The notes under the pieces were generated by a model. The model saw nothing but the letters and a program-made list of their open reading frames with translations, searched no databases and had not been told where the DNA came from. From the NCBI RefSeq assembly GCF_017848315.1, contig NZ_JAFKEC010000008.1:80477-144476 (forward strand): a stretch of DNA of 64,000 nucleotides, written 5' to 3'. Both the position numbers and the translations under genes were made by a program. This DNA is from Pseudomonas palmensis (lineage in GTDB: Bacteria > Pseudomonadota > Gammaproteobacteria > Pseudomonadales > Pseudomonadaceae). Shown here in pieces: positions 54,480 through 62,928 of this stretch; the stretch's first letter is position 1, and every line of letters begins with the position of its first letter.

Positions 54480-55492
54480 GCGCTGGCCTCGGTCGGGGCG
54501 CCTTCATCCTCGTCACCGTATTCGGTGACGAACGCCTGGGCATCCAGCCCGCGCTCGCACAGGTAGCGCACCAGCACGGCCACCGAGCCGTGGGTCACCA
54601 TCACCCGCTGCGCCCCGGTCTGTTCGATGGCCCATAGCAGGCCGGGCCAGTCGGCGTGGTCGGAGAGCACGAAGCCGCGGTCCACCCCGCGCCGGCGCCG
54701 GGTGCCGCGCAGGCGCATCCAGCCGCTGGCGAAGGCGTCGCTGTAGTCGCCGAAGCGGCGCATCCAGCTGCTGCCGGCCGCCGAGGGCGGGGCCAGGATC
54801 AGCGCCTGGCGCATGCGTGGGTCGTGCTTGTCCATCTCGCTGGCATGCAGCGTGGCGGGCAGGGCGACACCCGCTTCGCGGTATACCCGGTTCAGCGGCT
54901 CGACCGCGCCATGCACCAGGATCGGCCCCAGGCTCGGGTCCAGGCCATGCAGGATGCGCTGCGCCTTGCCGAACGAATAGCAGAACAGCACGCTGGCCTT
55001 GCCCAGTGTGATGTTCTCGCGCCACCACGCATTGATCTGGTCGAAGATCTGCTGCTGGGGCTCCCAGCGGTAGATCGGCAGGCCGAAGGTCGACTCGGTG
55101 ATGAAGGTGTGGCAGCGCACCGGTTTGAACGGTGCGCAGGTGCCATCGGGTTCGACCTTGTAGTCGCCGGACGCCACCCACACCTCGCCGCGATACTCCA
55201 GGCGCACCTGGGCCGAGCCCAGCACATGGCCGGCCGGGTGCAAGCTCAGGGTCACCCCGCCGTGGTCCAGGCGCTGGCCGTAGTCGAGGGTCTGCAGGTT
55301 GATGTCGGCGCCCAGGCGGCTGCGCAGGATGCCCGCGCCGGGGCTGGCGGTGAGGTAGTGGCGGTTGCCGTTGCGGGCGTGGTCGCCATGGCCGTGGGTG
55401 ATCACCGCACGTTCAACGGGGCGCCACGGGTCGATGTAGAAATCCCCGGGTGGGCAATACAATCCTTCGGGTCGTGCAATCACCAGGTCCAT
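54476..55492 (-). CDS. Ligase-associated exonuclease (MBL fold)
   Basis: 338 residues from MDLVIARPEGLYCPPGDFYID (ATG at 55492); the frame is open far upstream but inside the cytochrome gene. Metallo-beta-lactamase motif THGHGDH (H33, H35, D37, H38), then PAGHVLGSAQ and VASGDYK, followed by a beta-CASP-like region with LSDHADWPGLL. It belongs with the Snm1/Artemis-type nucleases, the Exo component of the four-gene cassette. First gene of the exo-lig pair, downstream of the cytochrome terminator. Confidence 0.92.
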   Translation of the reverse strand: MDLVIARPEGLYCPPGDFYIDPWRPVERAVITHGHGDHARNGNRHYLTASPGAGILRSRLGADINLQTLDYGQRLDHGGVTLSLHPAGHVLGSAQVRLEYRGEVWVASGDYKVEPDGTCAPFKPVRCHTFITESTFGLPIYRWEPQQQIFDQINAWWRENITLGKASVLFCYSFGKAQRILHGLDPSLGPILVHGAVEPLNRVYREAGVALPATLHASEMDKHDPRMRQALILAPPSAAGSSWMRRFGDYSDAFASGWMRLRGTRRRRGVDRGFVLSDHADWPGLLWAIEQTGAQRVMVTHGSVAVLVRYLCERGLDAQAFVTEYGDEDEGAPTEASA

Positions 55493-55555
55493 GCCAAGGC
55501 CGCTGCGCTGGGGGTTTAACCTAGGAGCGCGGCCGGGCCGGTGAAGTTCGATCCG

Positions 55556-55588
55556 AAAGCGTCGCCGGCGTGCTGCCGGCGACGCTGC
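55556..55588 (-). terminator. Terminator after the cytochrome gene
   Basis: GCGTCGCCGGC and GCCGGCGACGC form an 11-bp perfect stem with a 5-nt loop; on the minus strand TTTC follows. It lies 12 bp past the cytochrome stop. Confidence 0.75.
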
Positions 55589-55599
55589 AGGGGGGTGCT

Positions 55600-57627
55600 T
55601 CAGTAGCGCGCGTCTACCGGGCGCCCGCCGTTGGGCCAGTCCTTGACCTTGTCGGGGAAGTCCGGGCGTGGCTGGCTGGAGAACCAGGCCGCCACGTCCA
55701 CCGCGTCCTGGTCGGACAGGCCGCCCTGGCCGAGCGGGAACTTCTCGTGCATGCCGATCGGCATGTTGCGTTTGACGAAGGCGGCCGCAGTGTAGGTGCG
55801 CGCCATGCCGGCACCGATGTTGAACGACTGCTCGCCCCACAGCGGCGGGAAGATCCAGGTGCCGTCGGCGCGGGTCAGGCCTTCGCCGTCGTTGCCATGG
55901 CACACCGCGCACTGCTGGGCATACACCTGCTTGCCGTTGTCCAGGTCGGGCTTGATCGACGGGTCGACCTTGCCTACGCCGCGCCCTGGTACCTTGTCCT
56001 CGGGCTTGGTGTTGTTCTTCATCCACTCGAAGTACGCCACCATCGCCTGCATGTCGGCCCCTTGCGGTGGCAGCGGCGAGCCGCTCATCGAGCGCCGGAA
56101 GCAGCCGTTGATGCGCTCCTCCAGGGTGATCACCTTGCCCGCCCGTGGCGCATAGCCGGGGAAGAAGGCCGATACCCCGACGAACGGCGAACCGTCGGCC
56201 ACGGTGCCGGCGTTCAGGTGGCAACTGGTGCAGTTGAGCGCGTTGCCGACGTTGTCGGGCAGCAGGTCGCGGGTCTGCAGGTGCAGGCGCATGCCGCGCA
56301 CCACCTGATCGGCATTGCTGGCCGCCAGCAGGTCTGCCAGGCGCGGGGTCTCGAAGGTCGAGGCGTCGCGGTCCTGGGGCTTGAGCTGCTGGCGCAGCTT
56401 GGCCACCTGCGCTGCGCTGATCGCCGAGCCGTCGTTGCCCCAGCTGCTGCGCACGAACGTGAGGATCTCGGCGATCTCGGTGTCGGTCAGGCGCGAGAAC
56501 CCGGGCATGGTGTACACCCGCGGGTGGGCGACGGTTTCGGCGGTCTGCCAGCCGGTCAGGGTGATGTGCAGCAGCGAGGTCGGGTTGGCCGAGGCCACGC
56601 TGGGGTTGTGCGCCAGTGGCGGGAACATGCCCGCCACGCCGGCGCCGTCCGGGCGGTGGCAGTCGCTGCAGAACTGCGTGTAGCCCAGCCCGCCGCGGCT
56701 GGTGAACAGGTTGTCCGGCGCTGGGGCAGGGGTTCGTTCCACCATCGGCATCGGCAGGTCGTCCTTGCCCGGCGGCAACGACTTGAGGTAGCGCGCGATG
56801 GCGGTGAGGTCGGCGTCGGTGAAGTGCTGGGTACTGTGGGAGATCACCTCGGCCATGTTGCCCGACACCGTGGCAAAGCGGTTCTGCCCGGTCTTGAGCA
56901 ACTGCACGGTGTCTTCCACCGTCCACAGGTTGCGCAGGCTCAGGGCGCGCCAGTGCTCCACGGTCTCGCCGGCCAGGAAGTGCTGGCCGCCGCTGCCGGC
57001 GTCGTCCATGGCCTTTTCCTGGAAGGCCACGCCGCGCGGGGTATGGCAGGCGCCGCAGTGGCCCAGGCCCTGTACCAGGTAGGCGCCGCGGTTGAGCTCG
57101 TCGCTGCGGGCCGGGTCGGCCACGAAGGGCTGCTTGTCGAGAAACACCAGGTTCCACAGCGACAGGCCCCAGCGCTGGCTGAACGGAAACTTCATGTCCG
57201 CTTCCAGGTTGGGCTGGTTGACCGGCTTCACGTCCTCCATCAGGTAGGCGTACAGGTCGCGCATGTCGCCTTCGGTCATTTTCGCGTAGGAGGGGTAGGG
57301 CATGGCCGGGTACAGGTTGGTGCCGGCCGCGTTCACCCCTTCGCGCATGGCGCGGTCGAACTGCTCGAAGGTATAGCGGCCGATGCCGGTGACCTTGTCG
57401 GGTGTGATGTTGCTGGAGTAGATGGTGCCCATCGGCGTGGTCAGTTCGAGGCCACCGGCCATCAACTCGCCGCCCTTGGCAGTGTGGCAGGCCACGCAGT
57501 CGCCCAGACGGGCAATGTAGGCGCCGCGTTCGACTGCCGTTGCCGGGGGCGGCTCACTGGCAGACGCGGGGTACGCAAACAGCAGCGTCGAGCCAAGCAT
57601 GGCCAGACGCGATACAAGAGAAGCCAT
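55600..57627 (-). CDS. Pentaheme c-type cytochrome: ADH-type triheme plus TsdA-like diheme
   Basis: 675 residues from the ATG at 57627 (AAAGGA upstream), with a signal peptide ending near ASASE (about 24). Five CxxCH haem sites start at C44, C191, C320, C466 and C573. The first three, spaced about 130-150 residues apart, fit the triheme subunit of membrane-bound alcohol or gluconate dehydrogenases. The last two match thiosulfate dehydrogenase TsdA: CTSCHLNAGTVADGSPFVG and TLEERINGCFRRSMSG. C509 lies 39 residues after the haem histidine H470, the same spacing as the Cys ligand of the A. vinosum TsdA haem 1. The dehydrogenase subunit is not adjacent. Function as thiosulfate oxidase or tetrathionate reductase is inferred. 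Confidence 0.85.
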   Translation of the reverse strand: MASLVSRLAMLGSTLLFAYPASASEPPPATAVERGAYIARLGDCVACHTAKGGELMAGGLELTTPMGTIYSSNITPDKVTGIGRYTFEQFDRAMREGVNAAGTNLYPAMPYPSYAKMTEGDMRDLYAYLMEDVKPVNQPNLEADMKFPFSQRWGLSLWNLVFLDKQPFVADPARSDELNRGAYLVQGLGHCGACHTPRGVAFQEKAMDDAGSGGQHFLAGETVEHWRALSLRNLWTVEDTVQLLKTGQNRFATVSGNMAEVISHSTQHFTDADLTAIARYLKSLPPGKDDLPMPMVERTPAPAPDNLFTSRGGLGYTQFCSDCHRPDGAGVAGMFPPLAHNPSVASANPTSLLHITLTGWQTAETVAHPRVYTMPGFSRLTDTEIAEILTFVRSSWGNDGSAISAAQVAKLRQQLKPQDRDASTFETPRLADLLAASNADQVVRGMRLHLQTRDLLPDNVGNALNCTSCHLNAGTVADGSPFVGVSAFFPGYAPRAGKVITLEERINGCFRRSMSGSPLPPQGADMQAMVAYFEWMKNNTKPEDKVPGRGVGKVDPSIKPDLDNGKQVYAQQCAVCHGNDGEGLTRADGTWIFPPLWGEQSFNIGAGMARTYTAAAFVKRNMPIGMHEKFPLGQGGLSDQDAVDVAAWFSSQPRPDFPDKVKDWPNGGRPVDARY

Positions 57628-57769
57628 CGCAATCGTCCTTTGGATGCGGCCGCAGGTGGTCCTGTAGGCACGTATCCGCAATCGTTTTTATAGGGTCATC
57701 AGACAAACCCGGTTATAGCCGATGGACGAGGGTGGCACTTTGATATGGATCAGCGCGGGGTGAGAAGGG

Positions 57770-57796
57770 GGCTCGCCGCCAGGGCGACGGCGAGCC
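57770..57796 (-). terminator. Stem-loop after the acylase gene
   Basis: GGCTCGCCG and CGGCGAGCC form a 9-bp stem with a 9-nt loop, 7 bp past the acylase stop. There is no clear T-run, so it may act as an mRNA end stabiliser. Confidence 0.5.
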
Positions 57797-57803
57797 GAAG
57801 GGG

Positions 57804-60242
57804 TTACTTGCCGGGCACCAGGGTCAGGCGCTTGCTGCCGTAGGCGCGTTCGAAGTTCTGCGGCTGCATCGGGAAGGTCACGTAGCTGCCCTTGAACCAG
57901 GCATCCAGGCCGTCGGCGAAATGCGCGCTGGCCGGGTTGCCCGACTGCCCGCTGCTGCTCACCCCCTGCAGCGGCTCGGCCAGGCCGAAGTCGACCACCA
58001 TGCGCATCGACGGCATCAGGCGGGCATCGAAGTCCTGGCCCCAGGCATAGGCCGAGGCGTTGAGTGTGGTGTGGTCGCCGCCGGTGGCCAGCGGGCCGCG
58101 CTTGAGCGTGTCGCCCAGGCCATAGGGTGCGCTGACGGGCCAGTGGTACTGGTGCAGCTTGCCCCATTGCCAGGCCCGGCGGTCGGTGCCCATCTGCGCT
58201 TCGCCGGCGCTGATGGCCGCGGCCAGGCTGCGGGCCAGGATCGCCGGCTTGTCCTGCTTGCCCGGGCTGTTGCGGTCGTCCCAGAACGGGCTGTCGTCGC
58301 GGCCCAGCAGGTGATCGGCCTGGGCCGAGTACGACAGCCGCGCATTGGCGACGAAGGCCTGCCAGCTCGGGCTGGTTTCAGGCCCCAGTTCATCGAGGAA
58401 GATCTGCCGGGCGCTTTGCTGCAGGAACAGCTCGTACACCGCGGCATCCGCCGATTGCGGGCTCAGGCGCCCGTCGAACGCCATCAGCCGGGTGTAGGCC
58501 TCGCGGGCGCGGGCCTTCTGCTCGGCGGGCAGGGCGTCGATGGCCTGCTTGAGCGGCTGGGCCATGCCGGGTGCTTCGAACATGGCCTTGAGCTTGGCGG
58601 CGAGCAGGGTGGTCTGGTCGTACTGCATGGCGATCAGGCTGCGGCTGTCGTGCTTGCCGTTGCCGGCCAGCTGCGCCAGGCGTTCGGCACGCTCGGGGTA
58701 GTACCAGCTGTTGGACAGTTGCAGGCCATAGCCCTTGGGAATGCTGCGCTGGTTGGCATTGCCCAGCCAGCCTTGCGGCGGGTCCTGGTCGTAGGGGTGG
58801 AGCATGGCGTCGGCGTAGCCATCCCAGTCATAGCGCCCGTCGGCACCTGGGGAGGGCAGCAGGCCCTGGCCTTCGCGGCGGTTGGGGTAGCGGCCGGTAA
58901 CCTGCCAGCCCACGTTGGCGGCGTCGGCGAACACCAGGTTCAGCGCGGCGGCGCCGATTTCGCGGCTGGCGTCGAAGGCACGTTCGACGCTCTGTGCCCG
59001 CGACAGGTCGAAGAACGCATCGAGGCTCTTGTCGCCCTTGAGTTCGGGCATCTTCAGGGCCAGGCCGAGGCTGCCCTGGGTGCCGGTCAGCAGGGCGCCG
59101 TGGCGGGTTTCGTACAGGGTTTCGCGTTGCGGGCGCTGGCCCTTGACGAAGTAGGTCTCGTTGCGCGCCTGCACCGGCTGCCAGCGGCCGTCGACTTCAT
59201 AGAGCACGCGGTTGCCTTCGCGCTTGAGTTTTTCCAGGTACAGGTCCTGGTTGTCACCCATTGCCGCGCTGCTGCTCCAGGCCAGCTTGCCGTTGAAGCC
59301 GGACAGCACGAACGGCAGGCCGGCCAGGCTGAAACCGGCGGCCTGGAATTTGGTGGTGCGTACCTGCACCGGGCTCAAGGCCCAGGCGCCCTGGCTGTCG
59401 CTGGCCAGCAGGCTGCGGCCGCTGCGGCTGCGCTGCGGGGCGATGGCCCAGTTGCTCGACGCCGGGGTGCCCAGCAGGTTGAGCGCGGCCAGTTGCTCGC
59501 TGACCTTGTTCAATGTGGCCAGGCCCGGCAGCTGGCTGCCCGGGTTCAAGCCCTTGAGCTTGTCGGCTTCGGCCATGGCCAGCGGTTCGTCCGGGTAGCT
59601 GGGCAGCAGCCACGGCAGTGTGTCGGCACCGACTTTCTGCGCCAGGGTCAGTGCGGCGATTTCTTCCTGCAGGTTCACCGACTGGCTGAAGCTGTACAGG
59701 CTGAAGATCAGCGCCGAATCTTCAGGCTTCCAGTACTCGGGGCGGTAGCCGCTCTGGGCCAGCGGGGCCGGCAGGCGGTCGCGGTAGCGGAACAGGTAGG
59801 CGTTGACCCCGCGTGCGTACACCTCGAAGAAGCGCTTGAGGCGCGGCGAGGCGTCGGCGTAGAGGTCGCTGGCGTTCTTTTTCAGGTTGACCGCGCGCAT
59901 GAAGCGGTCGACCTCCAGCGCATCCGGGCCGGCCATCTCGGCCAGGCGCCCCTGGGCCAGCAGACGCATGCCGACCATCTGCCCGATGCGATCGCCCGCG
60001 TGCACATAGCCCAGGGTGAACAGCGCATCGTGGAAGCTGCTGCTCTCGATCAGCGGCATGCCCAGGGCGTTGCGCCGCACCGAGACGTTCTGTGCCAGCC
60101 CCTTGAGCGGTTGCACGCCGCTGGTGGGGATGACGCTGTCCTGATGGTTGCCCAGTTGGCAACCGCCCAGACTGAGCAGCCCGAGCAGGGTCGCGGCGAC
60201 GCCGAACCGGGGTAGAACGGGGGAAAGGGCTGGCGAGGCCAT
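57804..60242 (-). CDS. Penicillin-acylase-family lipoprotein
   Basis: 812 residues from the ATG at 60242 (AGGAG 8 nt upstream; a TTG two codons earlier is less likely). Residues 1-28 are a lipoprotein signal with lipobox LGGC. The N-terminal nucleophile fold begins after an autocleaved pro-segment: [11 protein letters not shown] puts the serine nucleophile at about S262/S263, and DSQGAW and [18 protein letters not shown] follow. This family includes penicillin and quorum-signal (acyl-homoserine lactone) acylases such as HacB. It acts on an amide in the periplasm or at the outer membrane. Its natural substrate cannot be read here. Confidence 0.85.
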   Translation of the reverse strand: MASPALSPVLPRFGVAATLLGLLSLGGCQLGNHQDSVIPTSGVQPLKGLAQNVSVRRNALGMPLIESSSFHDALFTLGYVHAGDRIGQMVGMRLLAQGRLAEMAGPDALEVDRFMRAVNLKKNASDLYADASPRLKRFFEVYARGVNAYLFRYRDRLPAPLAQSGYRPEYWKPEDSALIFSLYSFSQSVNLQEEIAALTLAQKVGADTLPWLLPSYPDEPLAMAEADKLKGLNPGSQLPGLATLNKVSEQLAALNLLGTPASSNWAIAPQRSRSGRSLLASDSQGAWALSPVQVRTTKFQAAGFSLAGLPFVLSGFNGKLAWSSSAAMGDNQDLYLEKLKREGNRVLYEVDGRWQPVQARNETYFVKGQRPQRETLYETRHGALLTGTQGSLGLALKMPELKGDKSLDAFFDLSRAQSVERAFDASREIGAAALNLVFADAANVGWQVTGRYPNRREGQGLLPSPGADGRYDWDGYADAMLHPYDQDPPQGWLGNANQRSIPKGYGLQLSNSWYYPERAERLAQLAGNGKHDSRSLIAMQYDQTTLLAAKLKAMFEAPGMAQPLKQAIDALPAEQKARAREAYTRLMAFDGRLSPQSADAAVYELFLQQSARQIFLDELGPETSPSWQAFVANARLSYSAQADHLLGRDDSPFWDDRNSPGKQDKPAILARSLAAAISAGEAQMGTDRRAWQWGKLHQYHWPVSAPYGLGDTLKRGPLATGGDHTTLNASAYAWGQDFDARLMPSMRMVVDFGLAEPLQGVSSSGQSGNPASAHFADGLDAWFKGSYVTFPMQPQNFERAYGSKRLTLVPGK

Positions 60243-60358
60243 GGGCAAGGCTCCTGCAGGGGATGGCGCTAAAAGGCGCTACGTTAGTGAGCGCGATCAC
60301 GCCATGCAAGCGGGGGCGCGGGCTTTATTTTCAAAGTACCGCGCGGCCTTGTCGTGGT

Positions 60359-61000
60359 TCAGGCTGGCGGCGGGTTGATCTGCTCGACCAGGGCGTAGGC
60401 GCGCTGTGTGGCGGGGCGTGCCTGGATGCGCTGGAACCAGCCTTTGAGGGCCGGGAAGTCGTCCAGGTTCTGCTGCTGCCAGGTGTGCGAAACGATCCAC
60501 GGGTAGATCGCCATGTCGGCGATGCTGTAGTCGTTGCCGGCGACGAATGGTCGGTCGGCCAGGCGCTTGTTCAGTACCCCGTACAGGCGCGCGGTTTCGT
60601 CCACGTAGCGCTTGATGGCGTAGGGGATCTTCTCGGGGGCGAAGCGGTTGAAGTGGTGGTTCTGCCCGGCCATCGGGCCCAGGCCGCCCATTTGCCAGAA
60701 CAGCCATTGCAGGGCCTCCTGGCGGCCGCGCAGGTCCTTGGGAATGAACTGCCCGGTTTTTTCGGCGAGGTAGAGCAGGATGGCCCCGGACTCGAACAGC
60801 GACAGCGGCTGGCCGTCGGCGGTGTCGTGGTCGACGATGGCCGGGATGCGGTTGTTGGGGGCGATTTTCAGAAAGTCTTCGGCAAATTGCTCGCCCTTGC
60901 CGATGTTGATCGGGTGAAGGGTGTAGGGCAGGCCGGTCTCTTCGAGAAACAGGGTGATCTTGTGGCCGTTGGGGGTGGTCCAGTAATACAGGTCGATCAT
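60359..61000 (-). CDS. Glutathione S-transferase family protein (YfcG/Ure2p-like)
   Basis: 213 residues from the ATG at 61000 (GGAG 7 nt upstream). The N-terminal thioredoxin-fold start YYWTTPNGHKITLFLEETG with T-P-N at the active site, NRIPAIVD and LFESGAILLYLAEKTG define the Ure2p-like GSTs related to E. coli YfcG, which act as disulfide-bond oxidoreductases. The NDYSIADMAIYPW helix is present. Monocistronic, with a strong hairpin upstream. Confidence 0.9.
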   Translation of the reverse strand: MIDLYYWTTPNGHKITLFLEETGLPYTLHPINIGKGEQFAEDFLKIAPNNRIPAIVDHDTADGQPLSLFESGAILLYLAEKTGQFIPKDLRGRQEALQWLFWQMGGLGPMAGQNHHFNRFAPEKIPYAIKRYVDETARLYGVLNKRLADRPFVAGNDYSIADMAIYPWIVSHTWQQQNLDDFPALKGWFQRIQARPATQRAYALVEQINPPPA

Positions 61001-61060
61001 GGTCACGCTCCGTTTGATGGTCGTCTGCTGGAACTGTGCTTGATGTCGAGGCGCAGCGTG

Positions 61061-61089
61061 TGTGGGAGCGGGTCAGGCCCGCTCCCACA
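61061..61089. repeat. Perfect 12-bp inverted repeat
   Basis: TGTGGGAGCGGG (61061-61072) and CCCGCTCCCACA (61078-61089) with a 5-nt loop, between the SEC-C gene and the GST gene. It is the same GTGGGAGC-type REP seen at 16151-16215, and its position 10 bp after the SEC-C stop also suits a terminator. Confidence 0.8.
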
Positions 61090-61098
61090 GGGGAGGCA

Positions 61099-61305
61099 TC
61101 AGGCCCCGTGGCACTTCTTGAACTTCTTGCCGTTGCCGCATGGGCAAGGGTCGTTGCGGCCAACGTCCTTCAGGGCATTGCGCGCAGGTTCCTGAGGGGC
61201 ATGGTTGCAGTGCGGGCCATGCACATGGCCGTGGTCATGATCATGCGCGTGATGGTCATGATCGTGATTGCAGTCGGGGCCATGGACGTGGGGTTGCTGG
61301 GTCAT
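61099..61305 (-). CDS. Histidine-rich SEC-C protein
   Basis: 68 residues. The first 35 hold a run of His/Asp/Gly ([20 protein letters not shown] and HGPHCNH, about 13 His). The last 25 are a SEC-C zinc motif, [18 protein letters not shown]. It should bind metal (Zn, Ni or Cu) and could serve as a small metal buffer or adaptor. SEC-C occurs on SecA, where it binds SecB, and on YchJ, which is encoded nearby. Confidence 0.85.
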   Translation of the reverse strand: MTQQPHVHGPDCNHDHDHHAHDHDHGHVHGPHCNHAPQEPARNALKDVGRNDPCPCGNGKKFKKCHGA

Positions 61306-61311
61306 CGAGGG

Positions 61312-61791
61312 TTACTCCGGAATGAGATCGGCGGGAATTATCTCACCCTTGCGCAACAAGTGCAGGTCGTGGGCAAAGAATAATCCGGTGCTCAGCTCAC
61401 CCTCCAGGCGATAGGGGATGGCCTGATCGGGGCGCTTGAGCAGCTTGGCGATGGGCTTGAGCTGGCGCCACAGGTTGGTACGCACCGGTACCTGGATGGT
61501 GCGCCGACTGTGCGCGTCCACCCGAAACCACTGGCCGTGGTCGCCTTCGACCAGCAACAGGTCGGCCAGGTACACCGCGTAATGCAGGTTGCGCACCTGC
61601 AGGGTGCTGTCGTTGGGATTGTCGATACGAAAGTGCAGGATGAACTCCTGCTGCATCAGCCGCGCCTTTACTGTCTCGACCCGCACCAGGTGCACGCCGG
61701 GGTCCTGGTAGCTGCCGCCCCACCAGCTGGCGCAGCCCGCCAGATTCATCAGCAGCAGGCCGATGAGCAGCCGACGGGCGCAGGTGGTCAT
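61312..61791 (-). CDS. LEA14-type lipoprotein
   Basis: 159 residues from MTTCARRLLIGLLLMNLAGC (ATG at 61791). Lipobox LAGC with Cys near 20, then a single LEA type 2 (water-stress/hypersensitive response) beta-sandwich: VHLVRVETVKARLMQQEFILHFRIDNPND, a pattern known in bacterial LEA14 proteins. It probably sits in the outer membrane, role unknown. It starts 2 bp from the end of the YchJ gene on the same strand and is co-transcribed with it. Confidence 0.82.
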   Translation of the reverse strand: MTTCARRLLIGLLLMNLAGCASWWGGSYQDPGVHLVRVETVKARLMQQEFILHFRIDNPNDSTLQVRNLHYAVYLADLLLVEGDHGQWFRVDAHSRRTIQVPVRTNLWRQLKPIAKLLKRPDQAIPYRLEGELSTGLFFAHDLHLLRKGEIIPADLIPE

Positions 61792-61793
61792 GA

Positions 61794-62270
61794 CTAATGG
61801 CTCATGTAGCTGGCGCAGCACTTCTTGAACTTCTGCCCGCTGGCGCATGGGCAGGCGTCGTTGCGCCCGGCCTTGAGGCCCACCGTGGGGTCGATGAAGT
61901 ACCAGTGCCCGCCGTTGTGCACGAAGGCCGAGCGCTCGCGGTGGCTGTGCTCGCCGTCGTTGTCGTGCCAGCGCGCCGTGAAGGTGACGAACGCGTGATC
62001 GGGCTGGCCGCCGAACACCTCGGCGCTCTCGACCTCCAGGCCCAGCCAGGTGCTTTGCGCGCTCCAGGCGGCAATGCCGGCGCGATCCAGCCCGGCCTGC
62101 TGCACCGGCAGGGTGGTCTTGATCAGGTAATCCACCAGCCCCAGCACATAGGCGCTGTAGCGCGAGCGCATCAGCGTCTGTGCATCGGGCGCCGGGTGGC
62201 CGGCATGATAATGCCCGCAGCAGGCATCGAGCAGGTTACCGCTGCCGCACGGGCAAACCGAGACACTCAT
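61794..62270 (-). CDS. YchJ-family SEC-C protein
   Basis: 158 residues from [22 protein letters not shown] (ATG at 62270). SEC-C motifs at both ends ([13 protein letters not shown] and [17 protein letters not shown]) flank the YchJ/UPF0225 middle domain ([20 protein letters not shown]). This is the standard layout of YchJ, a zinc-binding protein of unknown role. The next gene, 41 codons upstream on the same strand, ends 4 bp away, so the four small genes from 62769 down to 61099 form a likely operon. Confidence 0.92.
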   Translation of the reverse strand: MSVSVCPCGSGNLLDACCGHYHAGHPAPDAQTLMRSRYSAYVLGLVDYLIKTTLPVQQAGLDRAGIAAWSAQSTWLGLEVESAEVFGGQPDHAFVTFTARWHDNDGEHSHRERSAFVHNGGHWYFIDPTVGLKAGRNDACPCASGQKFKKCCASYMSH

Positions 62271-62274
62271 TGCA

Positions 62275-62769
62275 TCACCACCAGTACTTTCCAAAATTTT
62301 GCGGGTTGGCCCAGAACTTGGCGTTGAGCCAGTCGGGTACCTGTTTGTAGTCACGTAGATCATAGGTGAACAGGTTCAATACCTGCTCGTCACGTTGAAA
62401 ACGCTCGCTGTCCTGCAGCGCCAGTGCGTAGAAGTCGGTGTCGCGCCAGCCGCTGGCCGCAAGGTCGACCAGCACCGCCACGCGGCTGGCGTTGAGGTTG
62501 CGAATGCCGCCGAGCAGTTGCAGGCCCTGCTGGTTGCTCAGGTGTTCCAGGCAGTCCACCAGCACCGCCAGGTCGAAACGCTGCGCGGCAAGCTCGGCCG
62601 GCAGCGCGCCGGGGCGGGCCACGGCGATCTGGGCCTGCGGGTGCGCGGCGGCGAAGGCCTCCAGTGCCGGAAACGACGTGCCCACCAGCAACAGGCGTTG
62701 CGGGGCATGGTGCTCCAGCAGGGCGGCGAGGGCCTGCTGGGGCGTGCGCGAAGAAAAACGGTCAGTCAT
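62275..62769 (-). CDS. Uncharacterised protein, methyltransferase-like fold (DUF6231-like)
   Basis: 164 residues. Alternating strands and helices with [28 protein letters not shown] and [14 protein letters not shown] resemble the first half of a Rossmann SAM methyltransferase. The usual G-x-G-x-G loop is replaced by VGTSFPA, so SAM binding is doubtful. The C-terminus is rich in aromatic residues ([17 protein letters not shown]). I believe Pseudomonas homologues are annotated DUF6231. It is the first gene of the small YchJ operon. Confidence 0.75.
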   Translation of the reverse strand: MTDRFSSRTPQQALAALLEHHAPQRLLLVGTSFPALEAFAAAHPQAQIAVARPGALPAELAAQRFDLAVLVDCLEHLSNQQGLQLLGGIRNLNASRVAVLVDLAASGWRDTDFYALALQDSERFQRDEQVLNLFTYDLRDYKQVPDWLNAKFWANPQNFGKYWW

Positions 62770-62873
62770 CGAAGCTCCTCGTTAATGCGTCAAGACTAGC
62801 CGGCCCGCGACGCAAGGCATAGAGGCACGCGCAAAGCGCCATGGCTTATTGCTGGCGCAGATGGAATCACCGG

Positions 62874-62928
62874 TCTTTACTCCCAGAGCATCGGTTTTGC
62901 ACCGATTCCCCCTAGGAGACGCGACAAA
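62874..62928 (+). promoter_or_regulatory. Leader of first OmpA lipoprotein gene
   Basis: The 11-mer GTCTTTACTCC (62874-62884) is followed by a small hairpin ATCGGT-TTTGC-ACCGAT and the ribosome-binding site TAGGAG. The CTCC of the 11-mer can pair with GGAG. The same 11-mer lies at an almost identical distance before the next gene (51 versus 55 nt to the ATG). Confidence 0.5.

Noticed and set aside
54476..57157. 893-aa frame that would fuse the exonuclease to an upstream protein
   Set aside because: Upstream of 55492 it runs through the cytochrome gene in another frame and shows only Arg/Pro/Gly-rich shadow sequence. The conserved exonuclease start MDLVIARPEGLY is at 55492.
57804..60242. Confident call of quorum-quenching AHL acylase
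   Set aside because: The Ntn-hydrolase family is clear, but substrate specificity within penicillin/AHL acylases cannot be deduced from the visible motifs.
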